A DNA stretch of 64,000 nt from Anisus vortex (lineage: Eukaryota; Mollusca; Gastropoda; Planorbidae). The stretch covers positions 124,001 through 188,000 of the forward strand of contig CASBPS010000109.1 in NCBI GenBank assembly GCA_949126835.1, written 5' to 3'. Below are positions 23,303-34,369 of the stretch, one piece after another. The notes under the pieces are model-generated. The model was given only the letters and a program-made list of their open reading frames with translations. It ran no database searches and had not been told where the DNA came from. Made by a program: the position numbers and the translations under genes. How positions within the stretch are numbered: the first letter of the stretch is position 1; every line of letters begins with the position of its first letter.

Positions 23303-24174
23303 CACAATATTGTTACTACCTTGCTTTGTAAATGATCACATAAATACTATTTTTAACAATAACAAATGTTGCCCTTCTTGTTATTTTGAAAGAGAAATGG
23401 GCTTACATCTATATACAATCATGTATCATATATCAATATCATACATATTATAAACAAATAAATGCAGCATACAATAAATAGTTACTATTTTTAACAATAA
23501 CAAATGTTGCCCTTCTTGTTAGTTTTTAGTTTGAAAGAGAAATGGGCTTACATCTATATACGATCATGTAAGATATATCATCATCATACATATCATAAAC
23601 ACATAAACGCAGCATACAATAAATATGGGTATATAGACTATATGTACAACAGACAATAGTTAAATATGCTTGATTAACTTCTTAACATTAGTATGAAAAA
23701 TGACATTTAGGCCTATGTTTAGCGGTTAACCAAAACGTGTGCTCCGTCTGCTTTCAATAAGCTTTCAATAAGCACGTCGCGGTGCGATGATTTAAAAATG
23801 CGCACCAAAAGCTACTCACGTATTTCCGGTAATATAAACATGAATGAATTTTTTCCCTTCAGTCAAAAAGTTAGAGCGCAAAGATTGATGACGTCATAAA
23901 AATAATCTCACTTTGTGACGAAAAACTATAAAAAGTTGGAACGGCAAATTCAACATGAACCCAAAATATGTCGTTTTATTCGCGTTTTTTGACCAAACTG
24001 ACCACTGCGGTCATTTAAATTTTTTTAAAACCTTGACAGTGTTCACCGCCGTAACGCAAAGAATATTTGTAGCAAATTTCACGTTTTTATGTCCAGTATT
24101 TAAAAAGATTATGCGGTATGTACATACCCAGCCAGCCAGCCACATACATATTCCTTTTGAGATTTATATATATA

Positions 24175-25845
24175 CAAGCCGTTATGTGCCCGGTCCTCCG
24201 AACCGGCTAAAAGTTATGTTTACATACACTCTAACTACTCAGGCAGTTATAATGAGATTGCCCGCATGACCTACGACACGAATTTAAACGTGAGGTAATT
24301 TTTTATTTGCCCGCTACAACATGAATTACCCGTTAAAATCATTACTCATCACCCATTATAACAATTACAAAATTGCCCGCTATAAATTACGACGCAAATT
24401 AAAACATGAATATATTTTGTTCTATTCATTGATTAAGAACATTCGAAAGAACTTTTATTTTTTTTTAATGATTGTTTGATATATTTTTTTTACGACAAAC
24501 ATTAACTCGCAGACATATGTTGTGTTGTTTTTGTTTATTTGCTATTTATTTATTTATTGTTGCTTTGGAAGCAAACTTAGAATTAAATTTTCTATTCAAC
24601 ATGTAAAACGATAACAAATGAACCCATATGAAATAATGTTTATAAAACGTATACGACACGAATTAAAACTTTAAAAAGTTAGTTCCAGCAATTTGAACAT
24701 TGACCGGCAAATTAAACATTGCCCGGTAATATAAACATTGTCCGGTAATTTAAACATTGCCCGGTAATTTAAACATTGCCCGGTAATTTAAACATTGCCC
24801 GGTATTATAAACATTGCCCGGTAATTTAAACATTGCCCGGTAATTAAACATTGCCCGGTAATTTAAACATTGCCTGGTAATTTAAACATTGCCCGGTATT
24901 ATAAACATTGCCCGGTAATTTAAACATTGCCCGGTAATTTAAACAATGGCCGTTACCAAGGCGATAAGCCTAAAGGTGCCCAGTTCTCGGAACTGTATAA
25001 AATAACCCATGGAGTTATAAGCAATAGTCTTTTCCGGTAACTTAAACCATTTAAATATTGCATTCTACAAATTACGACCCAAATTAAAACAAAATTTGGT
25101 TCCCTTCTTAAACGCATAAATACGCAAAATTTGATGACGCCATATAATTATAAGTTTAAATATAGAGTGTAACCAGGACCACTGCGTTTAAATAAGCTTA
25201 GTAATGCGTCGGTATTACTTCCCGAAACAGAAAAAAAATGCTAAATCTATTTGCTTTGTCCTATGTTTGTAAAGTTTTAAATTATTAATTAGCTTTAAGT
25301 CATGTATTCACAGTGTAAAGTATTAAAGTAGTTATAGATTAAGAAAATCAACTACAGTATTGGTAGTGTAAAGAATTTATGTTGTTTACGGCACGTAGGC
25401 AATTTAAACATGAAGAAAATTTGTTCCCATCATTGAGATAAAATCCATGCACATAGTTTGATGACGTCAATTTAAACATGAATGAAAAATGTCCCTTCAT
25501 TGCTATAAAATCCATGCGCAAAGATTGATGACGTCATAAAAATAATCTCAGCGCATCCTTTTTTTTTCTAACTTTGTGACGAAAAACTATAAAAAGTTGT
25601 ACTGGCAAAGACAATGTGAATCAAAAGTTGTGTTTTTTTCGCGTTTTTTTACCAAACTGACCACTGCGGTCATTTAAATTTTTTTAAAACCTTGACAGTG
25701 TTCACCGCCGTAACGCAAAGAATATTTGTAGCAAATTTCACGTTTTTATGTCCAGTATTTAAAAAGATTATGCGGTATGTACATACCCAGCCAGCCACAT
25801 ACATACATACATACATACATATTCCTTTTGAGATTTATATATATA
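24175..25845 (-). mobile_element. Non-autonomous Helitron unit 12
   Basis: CAAG terminus at 24175, 19-bp minisatellite (24681-24950), decayed hairpin near 24983, TGACGTCA sites, (CAGC)n, and a 5' end before 25846. Close match to unit 9 and in part to unit 4. Confidence 0.7.
24681..24950. repeat. 19-bp minisatellite, array in unit 12
   Basis: About 13 copies of the same unit, closest to the array at 2818-3059. Confidence 0.9.
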
Positions 25846-26357
25846 CAAGCCGTTATGTGCCCGGTCCTCCGAACCGGCTAAAAGCTATGTTTACATACAC
25901 TCTAACTACTCAAGCAGTTATAATGAGACTGCCCGCATGACCTACGACATGAATTTAAACGTGAGGTAATGTCTAATTTGCCCGCTACAACATAAAATTA
26001 CCCGTTAAAATCATTACCCATTACCCATTATAACAATTAAAAAATTGCCCGTTATAAATTACGACGCAAATTAAAACGTACATATATTTTGTTCTATTCA
26101 TTGATAAAGAACATTCGACAGTATTTTTATTAAAAAAGAAAATGATTGTTTGATATGTTTTTTTACGACACGACAAACATTAAGTCGCAGACCTATGTTG
26201 TTTTGTTTTTGTTATTTGCTATTTATTTATTATTGTTGCTTCGGAAGCAAACTTAGAATTAAATTTTCTATTCAACATGTAAAACAATAACAAATGAAAC
26301 CCATATGAAATAATGTTTATAAAACGTATACGACACGAATTAAAACTTTAAAAAGTT

Positions 26358-26530
26358 AGTTCCGGCAATTTGAACATTGCCCGGCAAATTAAACATTGCC
26401 CGGTAATATAAACATTGCCCGGTAATTTAGACATTGTCCGGTAATTTAAACATTGCCCGGTAATTTAAACATTGCCCGGTATTATAAACATTGCCCGGTA
26501 ATTTAAACCTTGCCCGGTAATTTAAACAAT
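26358..26530. repeat. 19-bp minisatellite, last array
   Basis: Nine or so units, matching 6494-6662. Confidence 0.9.
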
Positions 26531-26689
26531 GGTTGTTACCAAGGCGATAAGCCTAAAGTTATAATGAGATTTCCCGCTTCACAGTTAATATATACGGCAA
26601 TTAATAAAACCCCACCCGTTAAAAAGTTTATCGATGTATACGTCACAAATTTAAATGTGAATGACATTTTGTACGCCCGCTACAACCGA

Positions 26690-26788
26690 AACGAACTGCA
26701 ACGTGAAATATTGCCCGCTAGAAACGAATTGAAACGTGAAATATTGCCCTCTAGAAAAGAATTGAAACGTGAAATATTTCCCGCTAGA
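26690..26788. repeat. Three 33-bp tandem repeats (unit 13)
   Basis: Copy of the repeats at 6822-6920. Confidence 0.8.
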
Positions 26789-27409
26789 AAGATTTTAATG
26801 CGTATACGCCCGCTTCAAACGAATTGAAAAAGCTAAAAGTTATGTTTACATACACTCTTACTACTCAAGCAGTTATAATGAGAATGCACGCAACAACTAC
26901 AAAAGTTTATATTTCGTATACGACACGAATTAAAACGTGAATATATTTTGTTCTATTCATTCATAAAATACATTAGCAAACATTGAAGCAAAGTTAATTT
27001 TAAATGAATACGCAAAATTTGATGACGTCATAACGAAAAGCCGGCTAGCTATCTCTGCGCAAACTTTGATGACGTCATCCTGAAAAAATCTCAACGCCAT
27101 CCTTTTTTTAATTTTTTTAGCGCGATCGATCGAAAAACTATAAAAAGTTGGAACGGCAATTTTAACATGAACCCAAAATATGTCGTTTTATTCGCGTTTT
27201 TTGACCAAACTGACCACTGCGGTCATTTTATTTTTTTTAAAACCTTGACAGTGTTCACCGCCGTAACGCAAAGAATATTTGTAGCAAATTTCACGTTTTT
27301 ATGTCCAGTATTTAAAAAGATTATGCGGTATGTACATACCCAGCCAGCCAGCCAGCCAGCCAGCCACATACATACATACATATTCCTTTTGAGATTTATA
27401 TATATATAT

Positions 27410-27489
27410 GATATGATATGATATGATATGATATGATATGATATGATATGATATGATATGATATATGATATGATATGATGTGATATGAT
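27410..27489. repeat. (GATAT)n microsatellite at array edge
   Basis: About 15 pentamers with one ATATATG slip, followed by unique sequence TTTTTAACATAACTG. Confidence 0.95.
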
Positions 27490-28223
27490 TTTTAACATAA
27501 CTGTTTCTTGCTCAGTTTACCAATACACATTTAAGCTCTTGTAATAAAATTATACTGATTGCGGGCTAAATGCATAACTTTGCAATTGAAACACAATGTC
27601 CTCTTTTTTGTATCTCGGTGTCCTCCTTCTGACACCCATGTGTCTGGCATCCCTACGCTAGACAGCGAAGGTGAGGTTTTCTATATTTGGTCGGTCACTT
27701 TGCCTTGCTAACAATTGCATTAGTTTCCACCCATACATAGATCTACAAACTAGCAAGATGGACACAAAAAGGATATATATCAAATGTAGTTACCATAATT
27801 GATATATTTGTATTAACGTAAAACTATTTTGTTAACGTTATCTATGTAAGTTTAACAGGACAAATGTAGAATTTAGTACTATATTTGTATCATTATTTAC
27901 TTCGTAAAAAGTAACATTGTTGACGTCAACTTTTCTTGACCCCCTCCCTCCCCATGTCAGACCCCCCCTCCCCCCTATTTTGTTGACGTAATTAATGGAC
28001 GTCCCCCTAGAGTCTTACTGCAGTGACAATTGATAAATGTCATATTAGCAAAACTTTTTGCCTTCTTATAATTTAATTATAAAAAAAAAAAGTTTAATAT
28101 TATGAGTGGCCTAAATACAATATTAAATAAAAGATCGGTCTTTTTGATAGATTGGTAATTGCACTGTATAAAACCATATTTTGCGGCTTTTAATATAAGC
28201 GCCAATTGTTAGATATTTTAATA
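27490..28223. other. Host sequence without recognised gene
   Basis: AT-rich with a pyrimidine-rich stretch near 27945-27985. No supported exon or element seen. Confidence 0.5.
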
Positions 28224-30080
28224 CTAGTAATTGTGCCCGTCAAAATGACAGAGACACGAATGACTATAGGTGTGTTTTGTTAAGAGAGAAAGAAAAAAAA
28301 CAATATTACAACAAAAGCTGGAGTAAGAACGTTTCTTTTTGGGTGTTTAGTTTTAGTTCTTTTTAATTGTTTCTGGTCACCTTGAGACTGGTATGGTCAC
28401 AGTCATTTCATCTCCAGACACTTAATCCTCGTCACTTAATCCGTTACTTAATCTCCGAGTTACTTAATTCCCAGACACTTAATCCTAAAAATGCAATTTT
28501 AGGTATATAATTATGAAATCAGATCGAAATATAAATCATAACAAACACAAAAAATGCTAATAGTTCCATAAAAAAAATTAAGAGTTTGTGAGGTGAGTGT
28601 TTTTTTTTTAATCAGTGTAACAGAAAAGCTAAAGATTGAAGATACGACAATATTGCCGCTTCAAAGACATAGATCAATTGGACATCTTGAGTCTGAGTAA
28701 GAGTGGTGTCCTATTTTTATCCACCGTCCTATTTATCTGTCGTGCTTTTTATCATCAAAGCGAACCCGGTACACGACCGTATCAAACAAAGGTAGACCCG
28801 ACGCGAGTTACCGGTACCACCGGTGGCCAAGTTAAATAAACATTGTCGAGCAATCAAGCCAGGGGCAATACTGAGATAAACGACGACGAAACTGTATCCC
28901 CTTGACCGTTTTATTTTCTTTTATCTTCAAACGTAGAAATCAATTAATGTTCTGTTAATTAGTATACTAGAGCGTCACAGGAGGAGGCCCTTAAGTCTAC
29001 CATAAGACAACTGCTAAAATTGTCAGCCACATATTGCTTTAGAAAGGATTAAGTGTTCGAGAATTAAGTGTCCGGGGATTAAGTGACTCGAGGATTAAGT
29101 GACAGTGATTAAGTGACCAGGATTAATTGTCTGGGGATGAAGTGACTTATCACCCCCTGGCATATGCATACGAATTTTTGATGGCAACCCTCTGGTCAAT
29201 AAAATGTAGTAAACAGTTGTGTTGACTTAACTTGTTATTAATAATATTAAATTAACAATAATATAGGCCTACTTTTAAAAAGAAAAAACAAACAAATACC
29301 AAACAATAACGACATACATAATTTTTTTAAAAACGTGCATATTAATATTTCAATATAATAAAAAGCAAAGTGAGAAAGATTTTTTTCGGTATTTTTTTTG
29401 TTCTTGCTTATTGTATCAATAACAGCACTATTGAGAATGTTTCTTTCGGTATTTAGTTTTTATTTTATATTGTTACTGTCAAGCTTATGGTACCCGGTAT
29501 TAAAAAGAAATCTTTTAAAGCCTTCCTAACTTGTTTTTTATAATTCGTATAATTTAATTTATAGAGTGTATAAAGTCGCCTATTAAAGGATATTCTCAAA
29601 AGCGACGTAAATACATTAAATAATTAAAACATTTGGTTACTTTTACTAACTTTCCCTTAAAAGGATAATGCAAACATCAATAATGAAAAAAGAAATAATT
29701 TGATAGACATTAGGCCTACGTCATACTATAGTATTTTTTGAAGTAAACAATTGAAACTCTCCAAGCCAAATTGCGGTGCGTAACTTATAAAAAAGGTCTC
29801 GCCACATTAAATAAAATAAAAAAAGCATAATTGGGAAAACCCGTAAAGATCCTCGCTTTCAACATAGTAAATCTCGCGTTCAACATAGTAAATGAAAGGA
29901 AATTGCCATTTGTTCCGTAAGGTTTTATGTATTTGTATAGCTGGATATACTTTTTTTTAATTTATAAAATCAACTATGATTATAAGTCATAAAATAAAAT
30001 TCTCTATTGGAGGTCGTTTCCAATTTATACATTTAACTTTTGGCCGTATTAGTCAAACGGATTAGGCGCCTGAAGCTTAA
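28224..30080 (-). mobile_element. Family B non-autonomous Helitron-like element, copy 1
   Basis: Left end CTAGTAATTGTGCCCGTCAA with the hairpin CCGTCA-AAA-TGACAG. It shares sequence with 39127-52012 and 53089-53287, such as ACGAATGACTA, AACGTTTCTTT, TGTTGACTTAACTTG and GCGGTGCGTAACTT. Without its MITE insertion it is about 1.1 kb. No protein is encoded. The right end near 30080 is approximate. Confidence 0.7.
28395..29156. mobile_element. 762-bp MITE with 7-bp target duplication
   Basis: Inserted in family B copy 1. The flanks read CTGGTAT (28388-28394) and CTGGCAT (29157-29163); the uninterrupted copy at 53.2 kb has CTGGCAT once. The termini are imperfect inverted repeats of about 100 bases built from several CACTTAATCC motifs on the left and GGATTAAGTG motifs on the right. 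No transposase. The 7-8 bp duplication would suit a hAT-like family, but this is not certain. Confidence 0.8.
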
Positions 30081-30350
30081 ATGTGCAGGCTTTTGCGCAC
30101 CAATACAATATATGTTACGTCTTTAGTTTATAGAAACTCTTGGATATATTATAAATCTAACACTGCATCCAAAACATCGGCTAGCTCTTTTTAACTCAGG
30201 TTGCTCAACAAAATGAATGTAACAATCGAGATCTCGTAGAACAACTTGAAACTTAAATGCAAAACTTTTGTACAAATATGTCGATAAATGCACATTTCAA
30301 ATAGCATTTTCAAATAGAGCTTTGTATGTATTTGTTATAATTATTATTAC
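30081..30350. other. Intronic or 3' flanking sequence
   Basis: AT-rich, no repeat or exon recognised. The 3' end of the CARD/coiled-coil gene has not been found and may lie here or beyond the Helitron array. Confidence 0.4.
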
Positions 30351-30407
30351 CTTCATCGTCTAATCCACGAATATTTTTAATGGCGATTTCAATGCATTTC
30401 AGATAAT
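30351..30407 (-). CDS. Coiled-coil gene, 57-bp exon
   Basis: Minus-strand acceptor TTTATTTTTAG and donor GAAG|GTAATAA enclose 57 bases (19 codons). The exon begins with the last two bases of a codon and ends with the first base of the next (phase 1 both sides). It reads DYLKCIEIAIKNIRGLDDE across the joins. The length and phase match the other small exons of this gene, although the sequence is more divergent. Confidence 0.6.
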
Positions 30408-30686
30408 CTAAAAATAAATTGTATACATTGTAAGTTAAAGCAATATGTAATGTTCATCAAGGATTATGTAATAACGAAATACATTTGTAAAAATACAAAA
30501 ATAAATCCTCTTGTTAAAGTTTAAAATATTTTTTTTTAGAATTAGAGTAATAAGAATATTTAAGATGCATTTGTAGAAAGAAATTAAATAACATTACTTT
30601 AGACAACAACATCTGATGATTACAAGATTCTTACTCTATATACATTATTATTATATAAAATATTATGTTTTTTATACCATACTGAC

Positions 30687-30749
30687 CTTTTACACTAATA
30701 AGGGTTAAATGTTCCATGGATATCTTTTTTAAAGCCTTATTACCGGTAA
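30687..30749 (-). CDS. Coiled-coil gene, 63-bp exon (divergent)
   Basis: Acceptor TTTAATGTCTGCAG, donor AAAAG|GTCAGTATGG. Exactly 63 bases (21 codons) with phase 1 at both borders and no stop. Reads TGNKALKKISMEHLTLISVK after the split first codon. It keeps Asn at position 4 and Leu at positions 7 and 17 of the exon consensus. Confidence 0.6.
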
Positions 30750-30883
30750 CTGCAGACATTAAACAAAGATTAACAAAAATTATTATATTGTCTCCAAAAT
30801 GTAAAAATAATAAGATTCAAGTTTAAACATTAAAATCAATACTTTTTGATTGTAAAATAAAATAAATTTTTATATCAACTAAC

Positions 30884-30946
30884 CATGTGCTTTTTTTAGC
30901 TCTACAATTTCTACTTCTTTAGTTTCCAAATCTGTAATAGCTTGAC
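30884..30946 (-). CDS. Coiled-coil gene, 63-bp exon
   Basis: Acceptor TTTATAAG, donor CATG|GTTAGTTG. 21 codons, phase 1 both sides. Reads QAITDLETKEVEIVELKKAH after the split codon. Matches the exon consensus I4, L7, K10-E11, E13-I14, L17-K18. Three heptads with Leu/Ile spaced as in a coiled coil. Confidence 0.7.
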
Positions 30947-31121
30947 CTTATAAATTAAATAATACACTACAAAATAGTAGAATATGAGTAAAAGAAAATA
31001 TTGTTTAAAAAACAATGTCTTGAAAATAATTAAATTTGATTTAAGTAAATGTAAAAATATATATTCTTCCTCTTCTAGCTGTCCATGCTAAATCTGTATA
31101 ATATATTGTTGATTAGTGTTG

Positions 31122-31137
31122 GGGGGGGGGGGGGGGT
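31122..31137. repeat. G homopolymer, about 16 bases
   Basis: Uninterrupted G run after GATTAGTGTT. Length may be unreliable in assembly; able to form quadruplex structure. Confidence 0.9.
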
Positions 31138-31270
31138 TGAAAGGCACAGTCCATTTAGTCTCATTTTTGTAATAATACTTATTGCAACTTATTTTTTCAA
31201 TGTAATAAAAAAGCATCAGAAGCAGTGAGTTTTCCAAAGAGTTGAGTTAATATCCAATTATTTCAGCTAC

Positions 31271-31326
31271 CTTTAAATGTCAAATATAGATATATTCAAA
31301 AAGACTTTCAAAATTAAGATCTGATG
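31271..31326 (-). pseudogene. Decayed coiled-coil exon candidate (56 bp)
   Basis: Strong acceptor TTTTTTTAG and donor AAAG|GTAGCT. The enclosed 56 bases are one short of a phase-1 exon and meet a TGA late in the frame. Consistent with a member of the exon family disabled by a 1-base loss, or with a chance structure. Confidence 0.35.
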
Positions 31327-31349
31327 CTAAAAAAATTGAATGCATTTAC

Positions 31350-31412
31350 CGTAGTCATTTTTTAATTGTGCAATATCTTGTTCCTTTATCTTCAATTCGT
31401 ATAGAACATCAT
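31350..31412 (-). pseudogene. Coiled-coil exon, 63 bp, acceptor AG replaced by CG
   Basis: Donor TACG|GTAAATG is good. The 63-base body is open in phase 1 and reads DVLYELKIKEQDIAQLKNDY, one of the best matches to the exon consensus (L4, L7, K10-E11, D13-I14, L17-K18). At the expected acceptor the minus strand reads ATTATTTTCG instead of an AG. Either this exon is now skipped, or the base is a sequencing error. Confidence 0.55.
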
Positions 31413-31461
31413 CGAAAATAATATTGTATAAGTTTATTAGAAAGAAAACATTTTTCTTTAC

Positions 31462-31515
31462 CTATATTCTGGTATTTACTAGAGGTGCAGGCTCTCCGTT
31501 AGACAATTTGTAGTT
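31462..31515 (-). pseudogene. Weak exon candidate with internal stop (54 bp)
   Basis: Acceptor CTCAATAG and donor ATAG|GTAAAG enclose 54 bases that fit phase 1/phase 1, but the fifth codon is TAA. May be a dead member of the exon series or coincidence. Confidence 0.2.
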
Positions 31516-31557
31516 CTATTGAGAAAGACATAAGATCTTTTAGGTAACGAGAATTAC

Positions 31558-31628
31558 ACACACTCACACACACATACACACACACACATATATGTATATA
31601 TGTGTGTGTGTGTGTTTGTATGTGTGTG
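31558..31628. repeat. (CA)n-(TA)n-(TG)n inverted dinucleotide repeat
   Basis: ACACACACACACATATATGT followed by GTGTGTGTGTGTG forms a near-perfect palindrome that could extrude as a hairpin. Confidence 0.9.
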
Positions 31629-31629
31629 G

Positions 31630-34021
31630 CAATTATATTTCATTTTTTTATTATTATTACAACTCTGCGGGCATTCTACTGTCTGTCTGTCTGGTTCGCT
31701 TTAATAATAAACTCAAGCCACTCGACGTATGCTTAAAGACGAATTTAATGCTTGAAATTATGAACGAATAATAGCATTCAACCTAACTGGTAGCCAAGCA
31801 AAAATTTACTTTTCTAACTGCACCAATGAGGGTTTATATACATTTTGGTACATAAAGTACTACAATTGATTTAAACAAAACTTTCCAAATGCAAAACAAT
31901 ACTAACATTTCATAGGGACGAGAAAGCATCAATGTGTATTACGTCATAATAAATATATTTTGACATTTTTATTACTTACCCTACGTGCCAAAAATTAAAT
32001 TTTAATAAATAACTGTACACGAACAGCGAGACAATCCTGAATACAAAATATAAACTGTTATTATAGGCTATACGCACATGGGCCATGGCATTAACTGTTA
32101 ATATAAATATTTTGTGTGCTTAATTATTTTTTTTCATGTTCAATAAAGTTGTAAAAAGGGTAGAAGAAAGGACCTATTATTGTGATAAATCAATATACCA
32201 TATGATCAATTACTATGAGTCCTAGGATTGAAACTTAAAAGCATAGACTATAGGTCAGATTATTATTAATAATGACCTCACGATGTATAACATAATGTAT
32301 TGGTTCAGTAGGTTGATTATTAACGATGCACATATGTTTTAGTTTCATTACCTATAGTAGTAAGGCCTGCACATTGATTCCTCTTGTGTTACTTTTTTTA
32401 AATTTAAATATAGAAACACATTTTAGTTGTATTTCGGTTATCACTGTGTCCTAATTAGTTTAACGTACAGTTATTTATGTCTCTAATTCCAAAAAAAATG
32501 TTACTCTTTATTAATGAACATAGGCTAATGTTAAATAAAAAAAAACACTAGAATAATAAATAATGCTGTTTGAAACTTTTAAACATTTTAAAAGTTAAAA
32601 AACATCAGTTTAAAATTCCATTTAAAACTATGTAATTTATTATAATATTACAAACCTCTTTGGAATTAAGTTTTAAATTTAGATGACTCGTTTAAGAGGT
32701 TGTAATTAATAAATAGAAATATTAATTCTTTGTGTCTAGCTTGTGTAATAATAATAAGAAGAAAAAAATAACACTTCTGACGATACCAAAAATGAACATA
32801 AATTTATTTACTAATAAATCTAACAATAAAAATATAAACATGTTAAAGAAAACGCACACTCACGAACAATCTTACAACAGAATCAAAACACTGCATCAAG
32901 GTTTACGTTTACATAAAATAGACTGTACAGCTCTGCCACTGAGAATAAAACTCTATACTACATCAGCAATAAAATAATAGGCTTAGACTCAAGACTCGAG
33001 AGACTCCTGAAGTTCTAGCTTGAATCCCTTATATACTAAATAGAGGGATGTTTATGGAATTGCAGAGTTCCAGAAACAATTCAAGAAAGTAGTAAGCAAC
33101 GCTTTCTAGGCAAGGGGAATATGTGCTCGATTTTTCCTGTCAGTTAGCATAAATAGGTCAAAAGAAAAAAAAAATAATGACGCGGTCGTGCAGATTTCAA
33201 CACGTGGTCAGGGGGAGGTAATCGACTTACACACATATAACAATAAGCAGAAAAAAAAAGAAATAAACTTTCTAATGGAAGTATTAATTTAATTATTAAA
33301 AAAAATGGAATTATTACAATTGAACACTATATATTGCAATACAAGTTTTGCTATTTATTATTGCTATCTGACAGTTTTTTATTCTAATTTTTTATTAAAT
33401 GTTTTCAGATATATCCATTAAGTACCGGTGTCATTGGTTATTATGATGTTAATATCATTAATACTACTTTCTTTCGATTTGAATTATTTTGTTTTACTGG
33501 AATTATAATTTATCATTTCACAAGTCACGCCATTATTTTTATATATTTATTTCAATCTCCCCGAAGACTTAAAGCGTCACAAGTAATTAAAGCAATTCAT
33601 GTAAAATCACAGATGATTTCAATACTGATTACTCGACTATAATAAGAAAAATACACATACTCTATTAACTGTAAAATAGAACAAAAAACCTCAGACTGCA
33701 TATAAGAAATTACATAGTAATTAGACTTTTAGAATATAATGACTTAGTTCAAGACACTTAGTATTATAAAATCACGACCATAACTACGAAAGAGCGGTAA
33801 AACTTTCAATCCTTACACTGCAAGGGATGAATTAAGACTGATCAAGATTTCTTTTTATCTCTTTATTAACTTTTTTTTCTTAATTTCACTCATAACTTTT
33901 TATTCTCTTCCATCATGCTCTGTGAATATACCCTAACCATAACCCATAAAATAATTTCTTTGCATAAGAAAAAGTATAATTATCGCTTTAAATCTTTTTT
34001 TTTTCAAGATCTTATAAATAC
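31630..34021. other. Intron sequence without recognised element
   Basis: About 2.4 kb AT-rich. The region 31690-31860 and 32900-33230 is less AT-rich and may be an old repeat, but no termini or proteins could be identified. No further 63-bp exon was found by eye. Confidence 0.4.
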
Positions 34022-34084
34022 CTTTTTCTGTTTTTAATTTACTGATTTCACAATCTCGCGTAGCCAACATTTCATTTGCAGTAA
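34022..34084 (-). CDS. Coiled-coil gene, 63-bp exon
   Basis: Acceptor GATTTTCAG, donor AAAAAG|GTATTTATAAG. 21 codons in phase 1/phase 1. Reads TANEMLATRDCEISKLKTEK after the split codon. Keeps L7, R10-D11, E13-I14 and L17-K18 of the exon consensus. The next upstream exon (52367-52450) is 18.3 kb away across nested transposons. Confidence 0.7.
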
Positions 34085-34369
34085 CTGAAAATCAAAATAT
34101 TTATACTATACTGTTAAACATAAAAATATTATAAGATTTGTAAGTGTTATATAAAAACATTTTTAAGCCGTAGAGTTTGTGATTTGCACATTATTACTAG
34201 CCCAGTAAAATAGGGTAAAATGTATTTTTTAAACTGGCAAGTTCTCAAGAGATATCCCAAATGGGCAATCTTGACTGGTCCCAATGCCCGGTACTGAGTC
34301 TGAAGATACTTTTTAGGGCTTGTCTGGAAAGGTTATAGAATAATTTTTGTCATGTTCTGTGTGTAGTTA

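Larger units (their letters stand above)
17669..24174 (-). mobile_element. Autonomous-type Helitron copy 2 (Rep/helicase, inactivated)
   Basis: 3' end at 17669 with the same CTAG terminus and GCCCG/CGGGC hairpin as copy 1. Rep with intact HUH is present, but the coding region (23066 down to 18343) has two nonsense codons and a 142-bp deletion. It lacks the 380-bp insertion of copy 1. The right end lies in TATATATA before the CAAG at 24175. Confidence 0.85.
1..27489 (-). mobile_element. Head-to-tail array of Helitron-family elements
   Basis: About 13 units in one orientation. On the plus strand each unit starts with CTAG or CAAG followed within about 10 bases by a short hairpin, either CCGGTCCTCCGAACCGG-type or GCCCGATTCTTCGAACGGGC. 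This is the reverse complement of a Helitron 3' terminus (hairpin, then CTRR). Each unit ends on the right with CCTTTTGAGATTTATATATA, the shared 5' terminus read backwards, directly abutting the next hairpin. Two units encode the Rep/helicase protein. The array ends at 27489, where a GATAT tract gives way to unrelated sequence. The exact first base of each 5' end cannot be fixed because the junction is TA-rich. Confidence 0.85.
25846..27489 (-). mobile_element. Non-autonomous Helitron unit 13 (outermost)
   Basis: Near-identical to unit 7 at an offset of 19,868, including minisatellite, 33-bp repeats and (GATAT)n. Its 5' end faces non-repetitive host sequence, so it marks the edge of the array. 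Confidence 0.75.
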
